Translations under genes and position numbers: made by a program | Assembly: GCA_032358255.1 (NCBI GenBank) | Contig: JAULBX010012210.1 | Location: 1-64,000 of the forward strand | DNA length: 64,000 nt | Direction of reading: 5' to 3' | Source of the DNA: Heterotrichella gracilis | Lineage: Eukaryota; Sar; Xanthophyceae; Tribonematales; Xanthonemataceae | Notes under the pieces: model-generated | What the model was told of the DNA's origin: nothing | The model's database searches: none | The model's input: the letters and a program-made list of their open reading frames with translations, nothing else | Shown here: positions 11,056 to 22,518 of the stretch, piece after piece | Position numbering within the stretch: position 1 is the first letter of the stretch | How the letters are laid out: every line of letters starts with the position of its first letter

Positions 11056-14000
11056 ATGGCGCTGAACCTGTCAGGCCTCGCTGGCCCGCGCGCACAGGTT
11101 GCCACACGGCAATCGGCAGGAAACTCCCTCCTAGTTTCAGCCCGCCAGTCCGTGCCACAGCAGCGGTTCATGCAGCCACACCCAGTGTCACAGTTGCCAA
11201 CATCCACGACACTCCGGTGCCCTGCGGCGGTGGTTTGCAAGCGGAGAATGGCCACTCCTAGCAGGAAGAACAGGTGAATGTGGTTTGTTACCTTGGTAGT
11301 ATACAATTTGTGAAGTTGCCAGTGTTGCTTTGACAGCATTCGCCCTCGCAGCCGGACGCATGTGCATGCATCCCGCAAGCTTACCTCGCAATACCCAGCG
11401 GCTGCCCCGTCCCCGTGCGTTCCAAGGACAACGCTCTAGCTGACACTGGGTGTTCACAATCAGCCTTCACCCGTTTCCGGAGCCGCCCCAGTGATCTTTT
11501 AGACACTAAGATCCATGCTGCCCACACCCACCCCACCCCCCGCACCCCCAGGCGGACGCTGACCATCCGCAACTGCGGTATCATCGGCGTGTTCAAACAC
11601 GAGGGTAACGCCAACGTGGAGATCTACGAAGGCCTGCTCATGCTGCAACATCGTGGGCAGGACTCTGCGGGCATGGTGACCACAGATGGGACCAAGTTCA
11701 AGGAGCACAAGGCCAACGGGCTTGTGAAGGACGTGTTCAGCAACCAGGCCACGCTGGACAAGCTGAAGGGTGAGATAAATCCCGTGTTTCACCTGAGTGT
11801 AGTCAGGGTGGTCCGCTGTCAGGTGGCGGGTGGCGTATGCACAGTGCCTGGGGGTGGCTGAGCTCTGCGAATGCTCGCGGGTGCATCTCCACTCGCACTC
11901 GAGGACAATACACAATGCACTGCACTGGGTGAATGCCACAACCTCTGCAATGCATGTGTGCGCCAATGCAGACCATTGGTCACCTGCCCACCTTGCCCAT
12001 TGCAGTTTTCTTGGCACCAGATCACGCTGTTGCCTCGGGGGTGTCCCCCCCACACCAACACAACACCAACGCGGCGTCGCAATTACCAACCACATTTCTT
12101 GCCCCTTCAATTACCTTTCCGATGCACCCACGTTCAGGCAGCAGCTCCCCAACGCATACCCTAAACCCTAAACCAGCAGCGGCATGACCCCACGCCCCTA
12201 CCCTGCAGGCAACTATGGCATCGGCCACGTACGCTACCCCACGGCAGGCAGCACCTCAGCCTCGGAGGCGCAGCCCTTTTTTGTCAACTCCCCCTTGGGG
12301 ATGTACCTGATCCACAACGGCAACCTGACCAACACCAAGCAGCTAAGGGACACCCTGTCGGGGTCGCACTCCTTCTTCGACAGGCACATGCGCACAGGCT
12401 CAGACTCAGAGGTGGGTGCTGCACCTAAGCTAGGGTTGCATGGGTAGTGCGTCACGCTGGCTGCGGAGTAGGCTGCACAGCCCATGGCGCCTTTGCACCT
12501 GTGCCTCCCCTTTGGATTGGCTTACTGTACCTGCAGGGCCCTCGAGGATGGTGTTGTAAAAAATTTAAATAGGAATATGATCCTGACTGCCAGCTCAATC
12601 TGTTGAATAATGCGAGCATACCTTCACACATTCCATCCCGGCATGCACACTACTTTATCAGAAGCAATATGCACCAAAACCCCAACCCAGCCCTACCTAC
12701 TATACCTCAGGTGCTGCTCAACATCCTCGCTGACGAGGTGCACCGCGCCCACCAAAAGTGCATGCTGGACGGCTACGTGGACCCCAAGACCCGCAAGCAG
12801 GAGCTTGTGTTTGAGGCAGGGGAGCGCACCATGAAGATGCTCAAGGGGGCGTACTCGTGCATCACCCTCATCAAGGGGGTGGGCCTGGTGGCGTTCAGGG
12901 ACCCCTACGGCATTCGGTAGGGTGATGCGTGGTTAGTACTATAGGTTGAATTATTGCAAAACCAAGATAATAAATTTATCAATAAAAGGTGATAATGAGT
13001 CATGAATGGATAAGCAACATGGAAAAGTATTGATGGATTGGGGGCCATTGAACTGTTCTGAAACAGCATGACCGTCATATACATCGCATGCTTGCACTAG
13101 CAACGACATATGCATGCATGGCGGTGTGCCACATGGACGTGCACCACACCCATCCCCTCCCCAGCGCGCATCCACACACCCCACCCTCCCCCTCAACCCT
13201 TTCCGCCCCTCCCCAGGCCCCTGGTGATCGGCAAGCGCGCCTCGCGGTGGGGCGACGAGTGGTGCATCGCCTCGGAGGACTGCGCCTTTGGCCCCATAGG
13301 GTTTGAGCGCGTGCGCGACGTGCGGCCAGGGGAGATGGTGGTCATCACCCCAACGGGGGAGCTGGTGTCCAAGCAGTGCGCCCAGGAGGCGCAGGTCTCC
13401 CCCTGCATCTTCGAGTACATCTACCTTGCCAGGCCAGACAGCGTGCTGAACGACATCAGCGTGTACAACTTCCAGCTGGGGCTCGGCACGCGCCTGGCCA
13501 ACAGGATCAAGTGCGTGCAAAAACCGTTTGGGAGGGTTTTAGGGTGTGGCAGCAAAACCCCGCCAGCTTGCATCCACTGCTCTATGACACCGTGCAGGCC
13601 ATGTCTTCACCCATGCACATGTCAACCTGTGTTGATACCCCATGCACTTGTAGCTGGGGCTGAGCACCCGGCCGGCCAACAGGATCAAGCGAGTGCAATC
13701 TGCGGAGGTTTTGTAGGGATTGGGTCGTTAGGAGCAGAAAACATCCCAGTGTCGATGTCAGGGAATGGACTTATGCACGCCAGGCAGGCCAGCTCATTGC
13801 CAATCTGTACTGAACACCGGTGCAGCCAGTCCCTGCTGCAGACAGTTGCTTGCCAGTAGCCATCTGCAACTCCATCCCCCTCCCCTCACACGGACCCTCA
13901 TCCTCACCCTCACCCTCACCCTCTCCTCCCCCCCTTGCCCCAGGGAGCAAAACTGGGACATCGACTGCGTGGTGCCGGTCCCCGACGGCTCCCGCCCCGC

Positions 14001-16071
14001 CGCCATCCAGATCGCCACCGAGCTATCGCTCCCCTACCGCGAGGGCCTGGTGAAGAACCGCTACGTGGGCCGCACCTTCATCATGCCCGACCAGCGCATG
14101 CGCGAGCTGAGCGTGAAGCGCAAGCTGAACGCCATGCCGGCGGTGTTTGCGGGGCGCAACGTGCTGCTCATTGATGACTCCATCGTCAGGGGGACAACCA
14201 TGAACCAGATCGTGGACATGGTGCGGCGGGCGGGCGCCAAGAAGGTGCGGTGAGGAGATCCTAGGGGATGCCCTAGGGGACCGGCAGGTTTTGTACCTTG
14301 ATGGGATGGGATGCTGTAGGCAGGGGCGTGTGCAATGTAGCGTCAAAAAATCTTGAGGTGAATGGGGATGTGGGTGCTGGTGGATGACTCCGTTCCCTGG
14401 GGGACCCACCATGAACCACATTGTGGACATGGTGCTGCGACGGGCGCCAAGAAGGTATGAGGTGAATGGGTGGCTGGATTGGCCTCATTGTTGGTAGCTG
14501 TCCATGCATGTTGTGCAGAGCGCTGCACATGTGGCCTCGGCATGAGGCAGGTGGTGAGACCCTGGGTGAGGCCCTAGGATCTGTGCTTTGGGGAGGGTGA
14601 TGCTGTCAGCATGGGTGCAGTGGCGCAAGCAACCACTTGTGGATGAATTACAGTTGTCTGGAGTACGTGCAGCGTACCTTTGCAGCCTAATAATCCATGG
14701 AAAATACGTCTTTTATGGATTATTTCGAGAAAAATCGAAATGAAATTGTTTTTATCGACACATACGCGCAATATGCACGGCCATATGGAATGCCATCCTC
14801 TCCTCACCTCTCACCTCCCCATTTCAGGTGTACCTGGCCAGCGCCTCGCCCCCTGTGCGCTACCCCAACGTGTACGGCGTGGACATGCCCTCGCGCAAGG
14901 AGTTTGTGGCATACAACCTCACGGAGGAGCAGATATGCAAGGTGGGGTGCGGTGGGGTGGGCGCGCGGGTGCATCATTCGGGATTTGTATGGGGGGGGGA
15001 AATACAGGCTCATGGTCCAGGACCACAAGTCATGCTTGAGTAGGTTTGCAATTTGAGGGTCACATAGCTAAAGACATTGCGGGTGCCGCATGCGCCTGGT
15101 GGCAGTGGGGTAGCATGTGGCGCATGGTGCATGGGTGGTTGGAGGCCCGGACGCCATTTCACATCGCATGTGGGGCATGTGGGAGGGGACCCTTGCCACT
15201 CCGCGTCAGACCTAGTTTGCGGGTGGTGGGTGGACTGACAGGCCAGGTTACCCTAAATCCTAAACACTAGAAAAAGTCATCCCCATGTGTATCCCCAGAG
15301 TCATGTGTTCAGGTTTCCTGCTGTTGAGGGGCTAGTGTGCCATTACACGTCTTCAACCTGACTTCATGCTTTGCTGTCAGATATCCTTCTGAATTTTTAC
15401 GGGCATCTCGATCCTGCACCTGTCCCGACTTGTCCCCACATGCGCAGGTGCTTGGTGCTGATGGGCTTGTGTACCAGTCAATCGAGGACCTGGTGGACTG
15501 CGGCAAGGAGCAGAACCCAGCCATCACCACCTTCGATACCTCTTGCTTCACAGGTAAGGGGGGCATGGTCTTGGTCAGTGGCAGTGGGGGGGTAGAGGGA
15601 AGGGGGGTATTATGGGGTAGGGGCAGGAGGAGGATGCACCTGGAGGGAGGGATGTGTGTGCACGCAACACATGTAGATTGCAGTTGGTTCTGTGGACTAA
15701 TTACAGGGCAGAGGTGCCTTGGGTGCTCGCTTAGCAGCCGCTCAGGGTTTGTTGTGTGGCCACAGCGCATATGTTATTACTGCACGCTCCACCCAAAGCT
15801 TTGCGTAGCTGCACGCTCTAATTCTGCTTCAAACGCGTCCTCCTGTCGCACCTCCTCACCATGCCCTCACCGTACCGCATTGCATTTCCCTCCAGGGGAG
15901 TACGTTACCGGCGACATCAGCGAGGAGTATTTGCGGGAGCTCGAGGAGGCGGGCAGGGGGAAGCGCGCAGCGGAGCCAAAGGGGGGGGCACCTGCCGATC
16001 AGCCTGAGCCTGTGGCAGCCGCTGCAAACGGTGCCACAGCCACACCTGCCGCTGTTGCCCAGGCGAGCTGA
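11056..16071 (+). CDS. purF: Amidophosphoribosyltransferase, plastid-targeted
   Basis: The enzyme makes 5-phosphoribosylamine from PRPP and glutamine, the first step of purine synthesis (EC 2.4.2.14). Nine exons: 11056-11273, 11552-11769, 12209-12411, 12711-12916, 13217-13510, 13944-14244, 14828-14941, 15448-15553, 15896-16071, closing to 611 aa. Exon 1 encodes a Ser/Arg/Gln-rich leader (starts [14 protein letters not shown]) of plastid transit type. Exon 2 starts the glutaminase domain, with the nucleophile Cys in NCGIIGVF. Other landmarks are [10 protein letters not shown] and IHNGNLTN (exon 3), [13 protein letters not shown] (exon 5), [12 protein letters not shown] and the PRPP loop [13 protein letters not shown] (exon 6). 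The C-terminus (YGVDMPS, then [12 protein letters not shown]) resembles the E. coli/yeast class rather than the Bacillus/plant Fe-S class. Introns 5 and 6 hold decayed copies of exon ends. Confidence 0.95.
12158..12174. repeat. Interstitial telomere-like repeat (CCCTAAA)2
   Basis: ACCCTAAACCCTAAACC sits in purF intron 2, about 35 bp before the exon 3 acceptor. It is a short plant-type telomere word (telobox) and may be chance, a transcription factor site or a repair scar. Confidence 0.6.
13650..13747 (+). repeat. Decayed copy of the purF exon 5 end inside intron 5
   Basis: This stretch matches the end of exon 5 plus the first bases of intron 5 (about 13473-13561): AGCTGGGGCT, then GGCCAACAGGATCAA, then a related intronic tail with GGTTTT and AGCAAAAC-like words. 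The donor GTGCGT of the real exon is GCGAGT in the copy, so it should not act as a donor. It is best read as an old local tandem duplication of an exon-intron boundary. Confidence 0.75.
14371..14460 (+). repeat. Decayed copy of the purF exon 6 end inside intron 6
   Basis: The copy repeats the end of exon 6 (about 14159-14250), which encodes the PRPP loop: GGATGACTCC, ACCATGAACCA, TGTGGACATGGTG and GGGCGCCAAGAAGGT. Small indels shift the frame. A further weak match to the following intron bases (GAGGCCCTAGG) lies at about 14550-14580, suggesting more than one round of duplication. Confidence 0.75.
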
Positions 16072-17053
16072 TCGCGCAGCATGCAAATGCGCTATAGCCT
16101 AGAGGCTGTGGGCGGGTCAAAGAGCTTGCTGTGGAGCGGCGCTACAGTGTATTGTTTGTGACCCTCTGCGCGGCGGAAGATGGTGGTGTGGGAGATGCGA
16201 GCAGGCGGTCGTGGCGGTTTGGATGTCTAGCATGGAGTGCCTGATGATCCAGTGGGGTTGCTGCTCGATAGCCACATGTCATGAGGCGACGAGCATTCTC
16301 AGTTGACGGTGCAAGCCAGGCGAATGCAGTAGCTCTGAGCGAGGCAGTGTGCTTTTGGAGTGTTGTATCTGTAAAGGGGTATGCATGACAATGCAACGGC
16401 TCCAGTTTTGCCAGTTTCTTATCATTATTTGGTGTGACAGACTGGGAGCGCACACCTGGTTGGCCCATGGCCAGCAGGCCTTGTGATCTGACCGTGTTAC
16501 AGCCAACAGGTCACAATTGTTTCAAAGTCATTGAAGTGTTATGATTGCAAAGTCGTGCATATGCTGCAGCAGAGAGTCTCAGAACGTCGTTCTCAGAACG
16601 TCGTTCCACGCTGGACCTGATAGCCCATGCATTTTATTAATAATGTCACAATACAGTGGTCATGATCATGAATGTCAGCTATTAGTATCATTGGCCTGAC
16701 AGGTTTACAGTGTAAACCTTGCAGCGGTTCCAGGTATCACAATGTGATGATCACTGAAATCAGTTGTAACAGATGAACCACGACGTGGGCGAACATCCCT
16801 TGGCCAAGAGGAATAAAATATCCGCTCAGGTCTGTGATAAAACATCGGCAATCTCTAAACTGTTACAGTGGAATTCTTTCGCATGCGGGCTGCAGCCCAC
16901 GCCTTCTCTGCGTACGTCGTAGACGAGTCTCACTCAGTCTGACAAATTCCTGACATTCAGGTAGAAATCATCTGGTAGATAATTTCAGGATGTCAGAGCA
17001 GCTCCTTGCTACTGGGCAGCTGCCATGCCGGGACGCAGTGTGTCGCAGCCAAC
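16072..17053. other. Convergent spacer between purF and the mTERF-like gene
   Basis: No supported exon. A perfect 14-bp tandem duplication (TCTCAGAACGTCGT) lies at 16577-16604. The region should hold both 3' UTRs. Confidence 0.45.
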
Positions 17054-17494
17054 TCACGCTATGTCCTTGGGCTTTGGAGGCGACACGGGTGCAGTGCTGA
17101 AGGCTGCGCCCTCTCGCCAGTACAACACATTCGCCTTCTTCCTCCCCTTCACCTCGACCACATCCACCTCTGCGCGCCCCTTGCCCTTGGCCAGGTAGGG
17201 CCCAGCCACGTCATAGGTGAGTACCAAGGGGTGCAGCTCCAGCAGGGTGACGAGGGCAGAACCTTCAGGGTTGGCAAGGGAGCAAGGGGTTGAGGGCATG
17301 GTTGGCAGAAAGGGGGAGCGCAAGCGTGGGCATTCAATGTGCATGGCAGGATGTTGTACTTGAAACACTGACCGACGATTTGCATCGCTTTGAGGTTTCT
17401 ACATCCTCAGTACAACAGCATGAGGTATCCGATATACTATATTGGATGATCTACTGTAGGTATTATATAATATAAGTTGGGCCAGTATGTTCCT

Positions 17495-17526
<32 letters not shown>

Positions 17527-20007
17527 GCACCTCGTGGCCCACCCAGGGTAGCCCATCATGGGGTGCTGTTCCAGGCGTCCAGACTAGAATTTTAAAAGTA
17601 GTAATGCAAGCATACGTTGACAATCGCTAGCTCCCAGTACCAATTAATACATGCGATCATGCCAATTAATTGGGACTGGATGCTGAAGATCTTCAACGTA
17701 TGTTTTCATTACTACTGTTAGCGTCTAGTGCCTGGAACAGCACCAAAGCATTATAACGATTACAATATCTTTTATTGTGCTGTTCTGGGCGTATTTGAGA
17801 CCCTAAATTATAAAATTAAAGCAGCATTGAAAATTTTATGGTCTCCCAGTACCAATTGAATACACTTTTGCAAATGCCCTTGCAATCGCACCTGATACCC
17901 CCCTGGACTGGCAGTAGCGCACTACAGGCTCCAGCTCGGTCTCCACTGCCCTCATCAGGATGCCAGGCACAAGTGTCACCATGTTGCAGATGAACTTACG
18001 GGGGATGCCAAGGCCCTCAAGATAGGTCACCTGCAGGAGGAGAAAGGGCAGGGTTGTGGCGCCAAACAATAGCAGGTTCCAACACACAAACACTGTTCTG
18101 TGTGCCCATGCAATGAAACATGGAGGGTTACTGCGGTGTTCCTTTGCCCGGTGCAGAATTATTTTTGTGCCACCACATGAGTTGCATATTGAGGCGGCGG
18201 CGCAAAGTGATTGATCGATAGGCAGCAGGAAGTGTTGCGCCCAGTCTGGGATACACACATGCCCCCAATCCACGTGTGCATCGATTCTGCGCCACATCCC
18301 CGGCCCCATTGCACGCACCACTGCCTGCATGTTGGCAACCGTGGTGCGCAGCTCCTGCTTGGACACCCGGCTCATGATGCCCTCCACCCACGTGTTCTCC
18401 CACCCTGCACCAACACAGTGTTGGGGTAACGTATGTACATATATACCTCCGAATGAACAACATCCAATGCACCTCGCCTTTGTTCCGGGCAACAGCCGTG
18501 CTCTACATCGTAGTACACCGTATGATGCATCAACAAATGCGATGCAGCTTGAACCCATGTGTGTAACCGCACACCAGGTTGCCAAGTCTGGTGTGCGCCA
18601 AGAAATATCTGAGTATGAAGCAAACAACAATAAAAGCTGCATAATTGTATCTATTTTCATGTGTTATCCATGTATGTACCCATATGTGACATCCCTTGTC
18701 CCATGCTGCATCACAATAGCATTCAAGCTTTTGCAGAGCGTCCGCATGCAAATGCAGACATGTGTGTCGTATGCAGCCTCTTGTCCCTTGGCAAGAATAT
18801 TGGTAAAATTCCCGATATAGTCACATTTGTACTGCATTGCCTCGGCGCACACATATGTGAGCAACCTTGTCTAGTATAGTACACTGCATGCCATGGCTGC
18901 TCACCAAAGCTGGCAAAGGCCTTGCGCAGCGCTTCTGGGCTGTCCTCCACAGTCACGATGGGACCTTCCACTGCCGCCACCCGCACCCTAGGGCCACGGG
19001 CGGTGCCAAATGGTGGCCTGCAAAAGAAACGTCAATATGTGGGCGAATTGGGAGTGTACACGGGGGTATACCCACATGCTTTGCTTGTGGGTGGCAAGGT
19101 AAGTACTGATAAGGTTATTACTTATGAGGAATGCCATTGGTGCTTGTCTAAACAGATCTTCCATGGTGAACCTCATCTGAACCCACCGTGTTCATAAATG
19201 ATCAATGGCACGGTGTGGGAACCTCACATTGGGAGCGACAGGCAGCTGAGCACATGAAGCACTGCTCAACGCAGCACGCGTACGCTCAACTGCATGTGCG
19301 TGTACGTGTCTTGCTAGCATAGCTAGCACTGGTGGGTACCCACCTGCTGCGAGGCTTTCCTGTTGCATTGAAGGTGTGAATCGCAGTGATGCGTGGCCTG
19401 CTGCACATGCCACTTGCGCTGGTGAGGTTAGGGTGTACTGCCAGGTGCTGCATCGTTCAAAGGGCGTCTGCAAGCCTTAACCCAGTGCTATTAGTAACTC
19501 GGTGTTTGCATGCATGGCCATGTGCACATGCCAATATGAAAAACAGAACAGTATGGTGATTTCTAAACGTGTCAGGCGTCACAACATGCAGTGGCAAGGT
19601 GGGCAACGGTCGTCCTTTCTATCTTGCACAAATGGCGTAACTGAAGTCGGGCTCTCCCAATAGGAAGATTCCGGAAGGGCATGCCGTGTTTCAGAGACAC
19701 TTATAGGCGGAAGCACGCCGATGCAAGTACTTGGCGCAGGTTGGCTATGAAACCGAGCACAAAAAAATAGCACCGTCAAGGTTGTGACTTGAAGGCCTTG
19801 TTGCCCTTGGGGAACTGCTTTCCAATCTACTGTGATCACCTACCTTGTCTTCGTGCTGCCGGCAAAACGTTCAAGAACTCCAAAACTCAAGATGGCGAGC
19901 TTCACGTAGTCTGAATGCACCAGCGAGACTCTTTCAATCTGATAAAGGTGCAGGGTTTGGTCGTAAGTCCTTTGCATGGCGTGAACCAAGCTCCGAGAGG
20001 TTTGCAT
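17054..20007 (-). CDS. mTERF-domain protein, short form
   Basis: Exons on the minus strand: 20007-19844, 19017-18905, 18404-18319, 18030-17892, 17262-17054, closing to 236 aa. Exons 4 and 5 give the clearest mTERF signature: YLEGLGIPRKFICNMVTLVP, then LEPVVRYCQSRGVSG, then LLELHPLVLTYDV, that is the helix-helix-Pro repeat of mTERF proteins, which bind organelle nucleic acid and regulate transcription or RNA processing. Exon 1 (starts MQTSRSLVHAMQRTYDQ) could be an organelle leader. It was placed because it ends in a perfect AG|GTAGGT donor in the phase that exon 2 requires, but it has no family match, so the N-terminus is tentative. Only about two to three repeats are visible, which is short for the family. 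It is divergent from the amine oxidase gene. Confidence 0.6.
17495..17525. repeat. (CAG)n microsatellite
   Basis: About ten uninterrupted CAG/GCA units lie in intron 4 of the mTERF-like gene, just before the foldback element. They are non-coding in my model. Confidence 0.9.
17562..17744. mobile_element. Foldback MITE-like element
   Basis: The ends are perfect 15-bp inverted repeats: GGTGCTGTTCCAGGC at 17562 and its reverse complement ending at 17744. Similarity continues inward on both arms (GTAGTAATG, CATACGTTGA, CCAATTAAT), so almost the whole 183 bp can fold into a hairpin. It has no coding capacity, is AT-rich against its surroundings and lies inside an intron. I could not identify a clear target-site duplication, so the superfamily is not assigned. 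Confidence 0.75.
17777..17871. mobile_element. Partial second copy of the foldback element arm
   Basis: GTGCTGTTCTGGGCG, then an AT-rich middle, then CTCCCAGTACCAATT repeats the order of motifs in the left arm of the element at 17562-17744 but is more diverged and lacks the right arm. It looks like an older or truncated relative, about 33 bp away. Confidence 0.6.
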
Positions 20008-20968
20008 TGCCCATCAGGCAGTCGAGATTTTATGGCGGTAAACAATCGTATTTTCAGGCCGCAGTTTCCTTGTTCAAAGTCGTTGGCCGTCTGTGCTCAA
20101 GCTGGTTATTAAAGCTGGTGATTCCGCACTGCTGTTGTGAGGCACGAATTTCGGCGGGTCTGCAACTGTGTAATCGCCGGGTTCTGACAATGTGGCAGCT
20201 GGCAGCTGGACACCTCAACCCCATGCCTAGGTTTCCTTGATATTGGCCCGCGCCCAGGTAAGCGCTGTCTCCTTCCTCGCTAGGAGATCGTGCGTGTCTC
20301 CAGGCTTTCCATGCTTAGGAGTGTTGGTCTCGCCTTCCCCATGACAATGTCTGCCAACACACCTTGCGACAAGTTACAAGCAGGTCGCTAAGTTTGAACC
20401 AGATTTAAACCAATTTTGCTTTGTGGGCTTTGCAAACTACCACACCTACACCTTATGGAAGTGTAGGGTAGGTATGAACGTGTCTTGCATCCGCCGAAGC
20501 CGATATGTGTGTGCGACCCACCCAAACCCCCAGGGTGCCATTGGGTCCGCTTTGGTCCGAGTGTGTCTGTCCACCCTGCTGCACGTGTTCGTTTTATGTT
20601 TAAAGTGGCGATTAACCTCTTCAGAGTGAGACAAGGCTACAACCCTGACGCAATGGTGTACACTGTCAGCCATGTCTGCATGTGCGACATGTGGACTGCA
20701 TGCACGTACCCTTGTGCCATCCGCACAAAAATGCCTTGCTTACAACACTCAACAAAAATGCCTTGCATACAACACTCAACCTTGCATAAAACACTATGCA
20801 CACATCTGGTGAGCAGAGGTGTGCAGTGCTGCAACTGGTGTGCTTGGCACCCCATGAACCTATCAGCGGAAACCCTGAACCCTACCAAGCAGCTGGTGGA
20901 TAGAATGCTCGCATCCTTTACACCCTGCTCCTTCCTTGCAGGCCGGGCACCCATATATTGCTACACAC
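20008..20968. promoter_or_regulatory. Divergent spacer, mTERF-like gene and amine oxidase
   Basis: About 960 bp separate two outward-facing starts, so both promoters should lie here. No TATA box is obvious. Near 20733-20780 an ATGCCTTGC-TACAACACTCAAC unit occurs twice. If the tentative first exon of the mTERF gene is wrong, its promoter would lie nearer 19.1-19.8 kb. Confidence 0.4.
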
Positions 20969-22518
20969 ATGGCCAGCCATGGGTCCCTGGCAGCCCTACT
21001 GACGGTGCTGCTGGTGGCCTGTCCTGCGCTGGTCACCGCCGTGACTTACTATGGGGATGTGGTGGTTGTGGGCGCTGGCATTGCAGGCCTGGCAGCCGCC
21101 TTGGAGCTGAAAAACGCGGGTGTCAAGAACATCATGATTGTGGAGGGTCGTAAGCGGCTAGGTGGCAGGGCACTGACAATCAAGTCCAAGAAAGGGTTCA
21201 CAGTCGACCTGGGCAGCCAGCTGATTGTCGATTTTGACGGGTGAGTGCAGCAGCACTGCTTTTCTTTGCATGTGCATACCCTTATCTAAGGAGTTCAATG
21301 CATGGCACAACGCATTGTGCACCAACACACCTGCTGATGGGTGGCTTGCGTTGCAGCAACCCTGCTTTGGCAGCGGTCAAGCGCTATGGCCTGAAGACAC
21401 TCTATTCTAGCTCCTACAGCATGAAGGCGCACAACTTGGTCACAAAGAACATCCTCATGCTGTCAGGCAAGACAGGGTTTAACTTCGAGGGCGCGCGCTT
21501 CCTCACCCTATTCGCCAGCTTCAGGGGCTACTGCACCAATGGCAAAGGAGCGGGGTTCAAATCGCTGGGCGCTGCAGTGGTTGGGTATACAGCAAAGGCG
21601 GGGATGTCGATTGAGGACAGGACCATTCTGGAGTATTCCCTGGACAACATCTTCGGCATGCAGTTTGGCGCTGACTACCGAACCCTGCCCAACCCTTCAA
21701 TCTGGTTTCAGCTAGACCAGGTGTGGAATGGCCAGGGGTTCTTCCTGAAGGATGGGCTGGCCGCACTGGTGGCTGCCATGGCTGCAGAGCTGCGCACCCA
21801 CAAGGTGGGGGTCAACCGCGCCACAGTGGTCATCAGCGTGACGTGGTCCAACCACCAGGTGGTTGTCCGGGCCACCAATACCCTGACCGGCAGGCCAGAC
21901 CTGTACGTGGCCAAGTACGCAGTCATCACCGTCCCAGTGGGTGTCCTGAAGCGCAACCTGGTCAAGTTCGTGCCTCCGCTGCCTGCTGACAAGCGCGCTG
22001 CCATCAGCACCATCCGGGTGGGCAGCGTGGAGAAGACAGCCATGGTGTTCAAGTTCCCCTTTTGGGACCGGGCGTTTGAGCAGTTGGGGCGAATCACAAG
22101 GACACCCAGCCAGTGGAACAGCTTCTACAACTACTGGAAGCTGACGTATCGGCCGGTGATTGTTGGGCAAAATGTGGGTCAATATGCCAGTGGCTTCAAG
22201 CAGCTTAGTACAGCCACGCAAGGGGACCTGATCAAGCTGCTGCTGGAATCCATGTATGGCGCAACTGCAACAGCACCACAAGAAATATTCTCCACAGACT
22301 GGTCGCACGACGGCTTTGCGTTTGGCACCACAGTGTACCTGCCCTACGGCGCCAGCGTGTCAACGTGGACCACATATGCCAGGCCAGTGGGCAGGCTGTA
22401 TTTTGCGGGCGAGGCAGCTGATGCAGCCCACCCGGGCACTGTTGGGGGCGTGTACCGTTGTGGCCAGGTGGCGGGGCGCAGCATTGCCAGGCTCCTGAAG
22501 AAGGGTACAAAGCAATAG
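20969..22518 (+). CDS. Flavin-containing amine (polyamine) oxidase, secreted
   Basis: Two exons, 20969-21240 and 21357-22518, give 477 aa. Residues 1-25 form a signal peptide (LAALLTVLLVACPALVTA). The dinucleotide-binding motif VVVVGAGIAGLAAALE follows at 31-46, with the downstream GGR of the family in KRLGGRA. The C-terminal FAD motif is RLYFAGEAADAAHPGTVGGV. Length and order fit plant-type polyamine oxidases, which oxidise spermine or spermidine and release H2O2; here this would happen outside the cell or in the secretory path. Substrate choice (polyamine versus other amines) is inferred from family resemblance only. An in-frame ATG 33 bp upstream exists, but the chosen start places the signal peptide at the N-terminus. 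The intron phase (GG|C) keeps the frame. Confidence 0.85.

Noticed and set aside
12951-13520. 189-codon minus-strand open frame
   Set aside because: Antisense shadow of purF exon 5, with no independent domain.
21550-21575. GGTTCAAAT-like word resembling a tRNA T-loop
   Set aside because: It is in the coding exon of the amine oxidase and no cloverleaf can be formed around it.
21712-22308. 198-codon minus-strand open frame
   Set aside because: Antisense shadow of the amine oxidase large exon.
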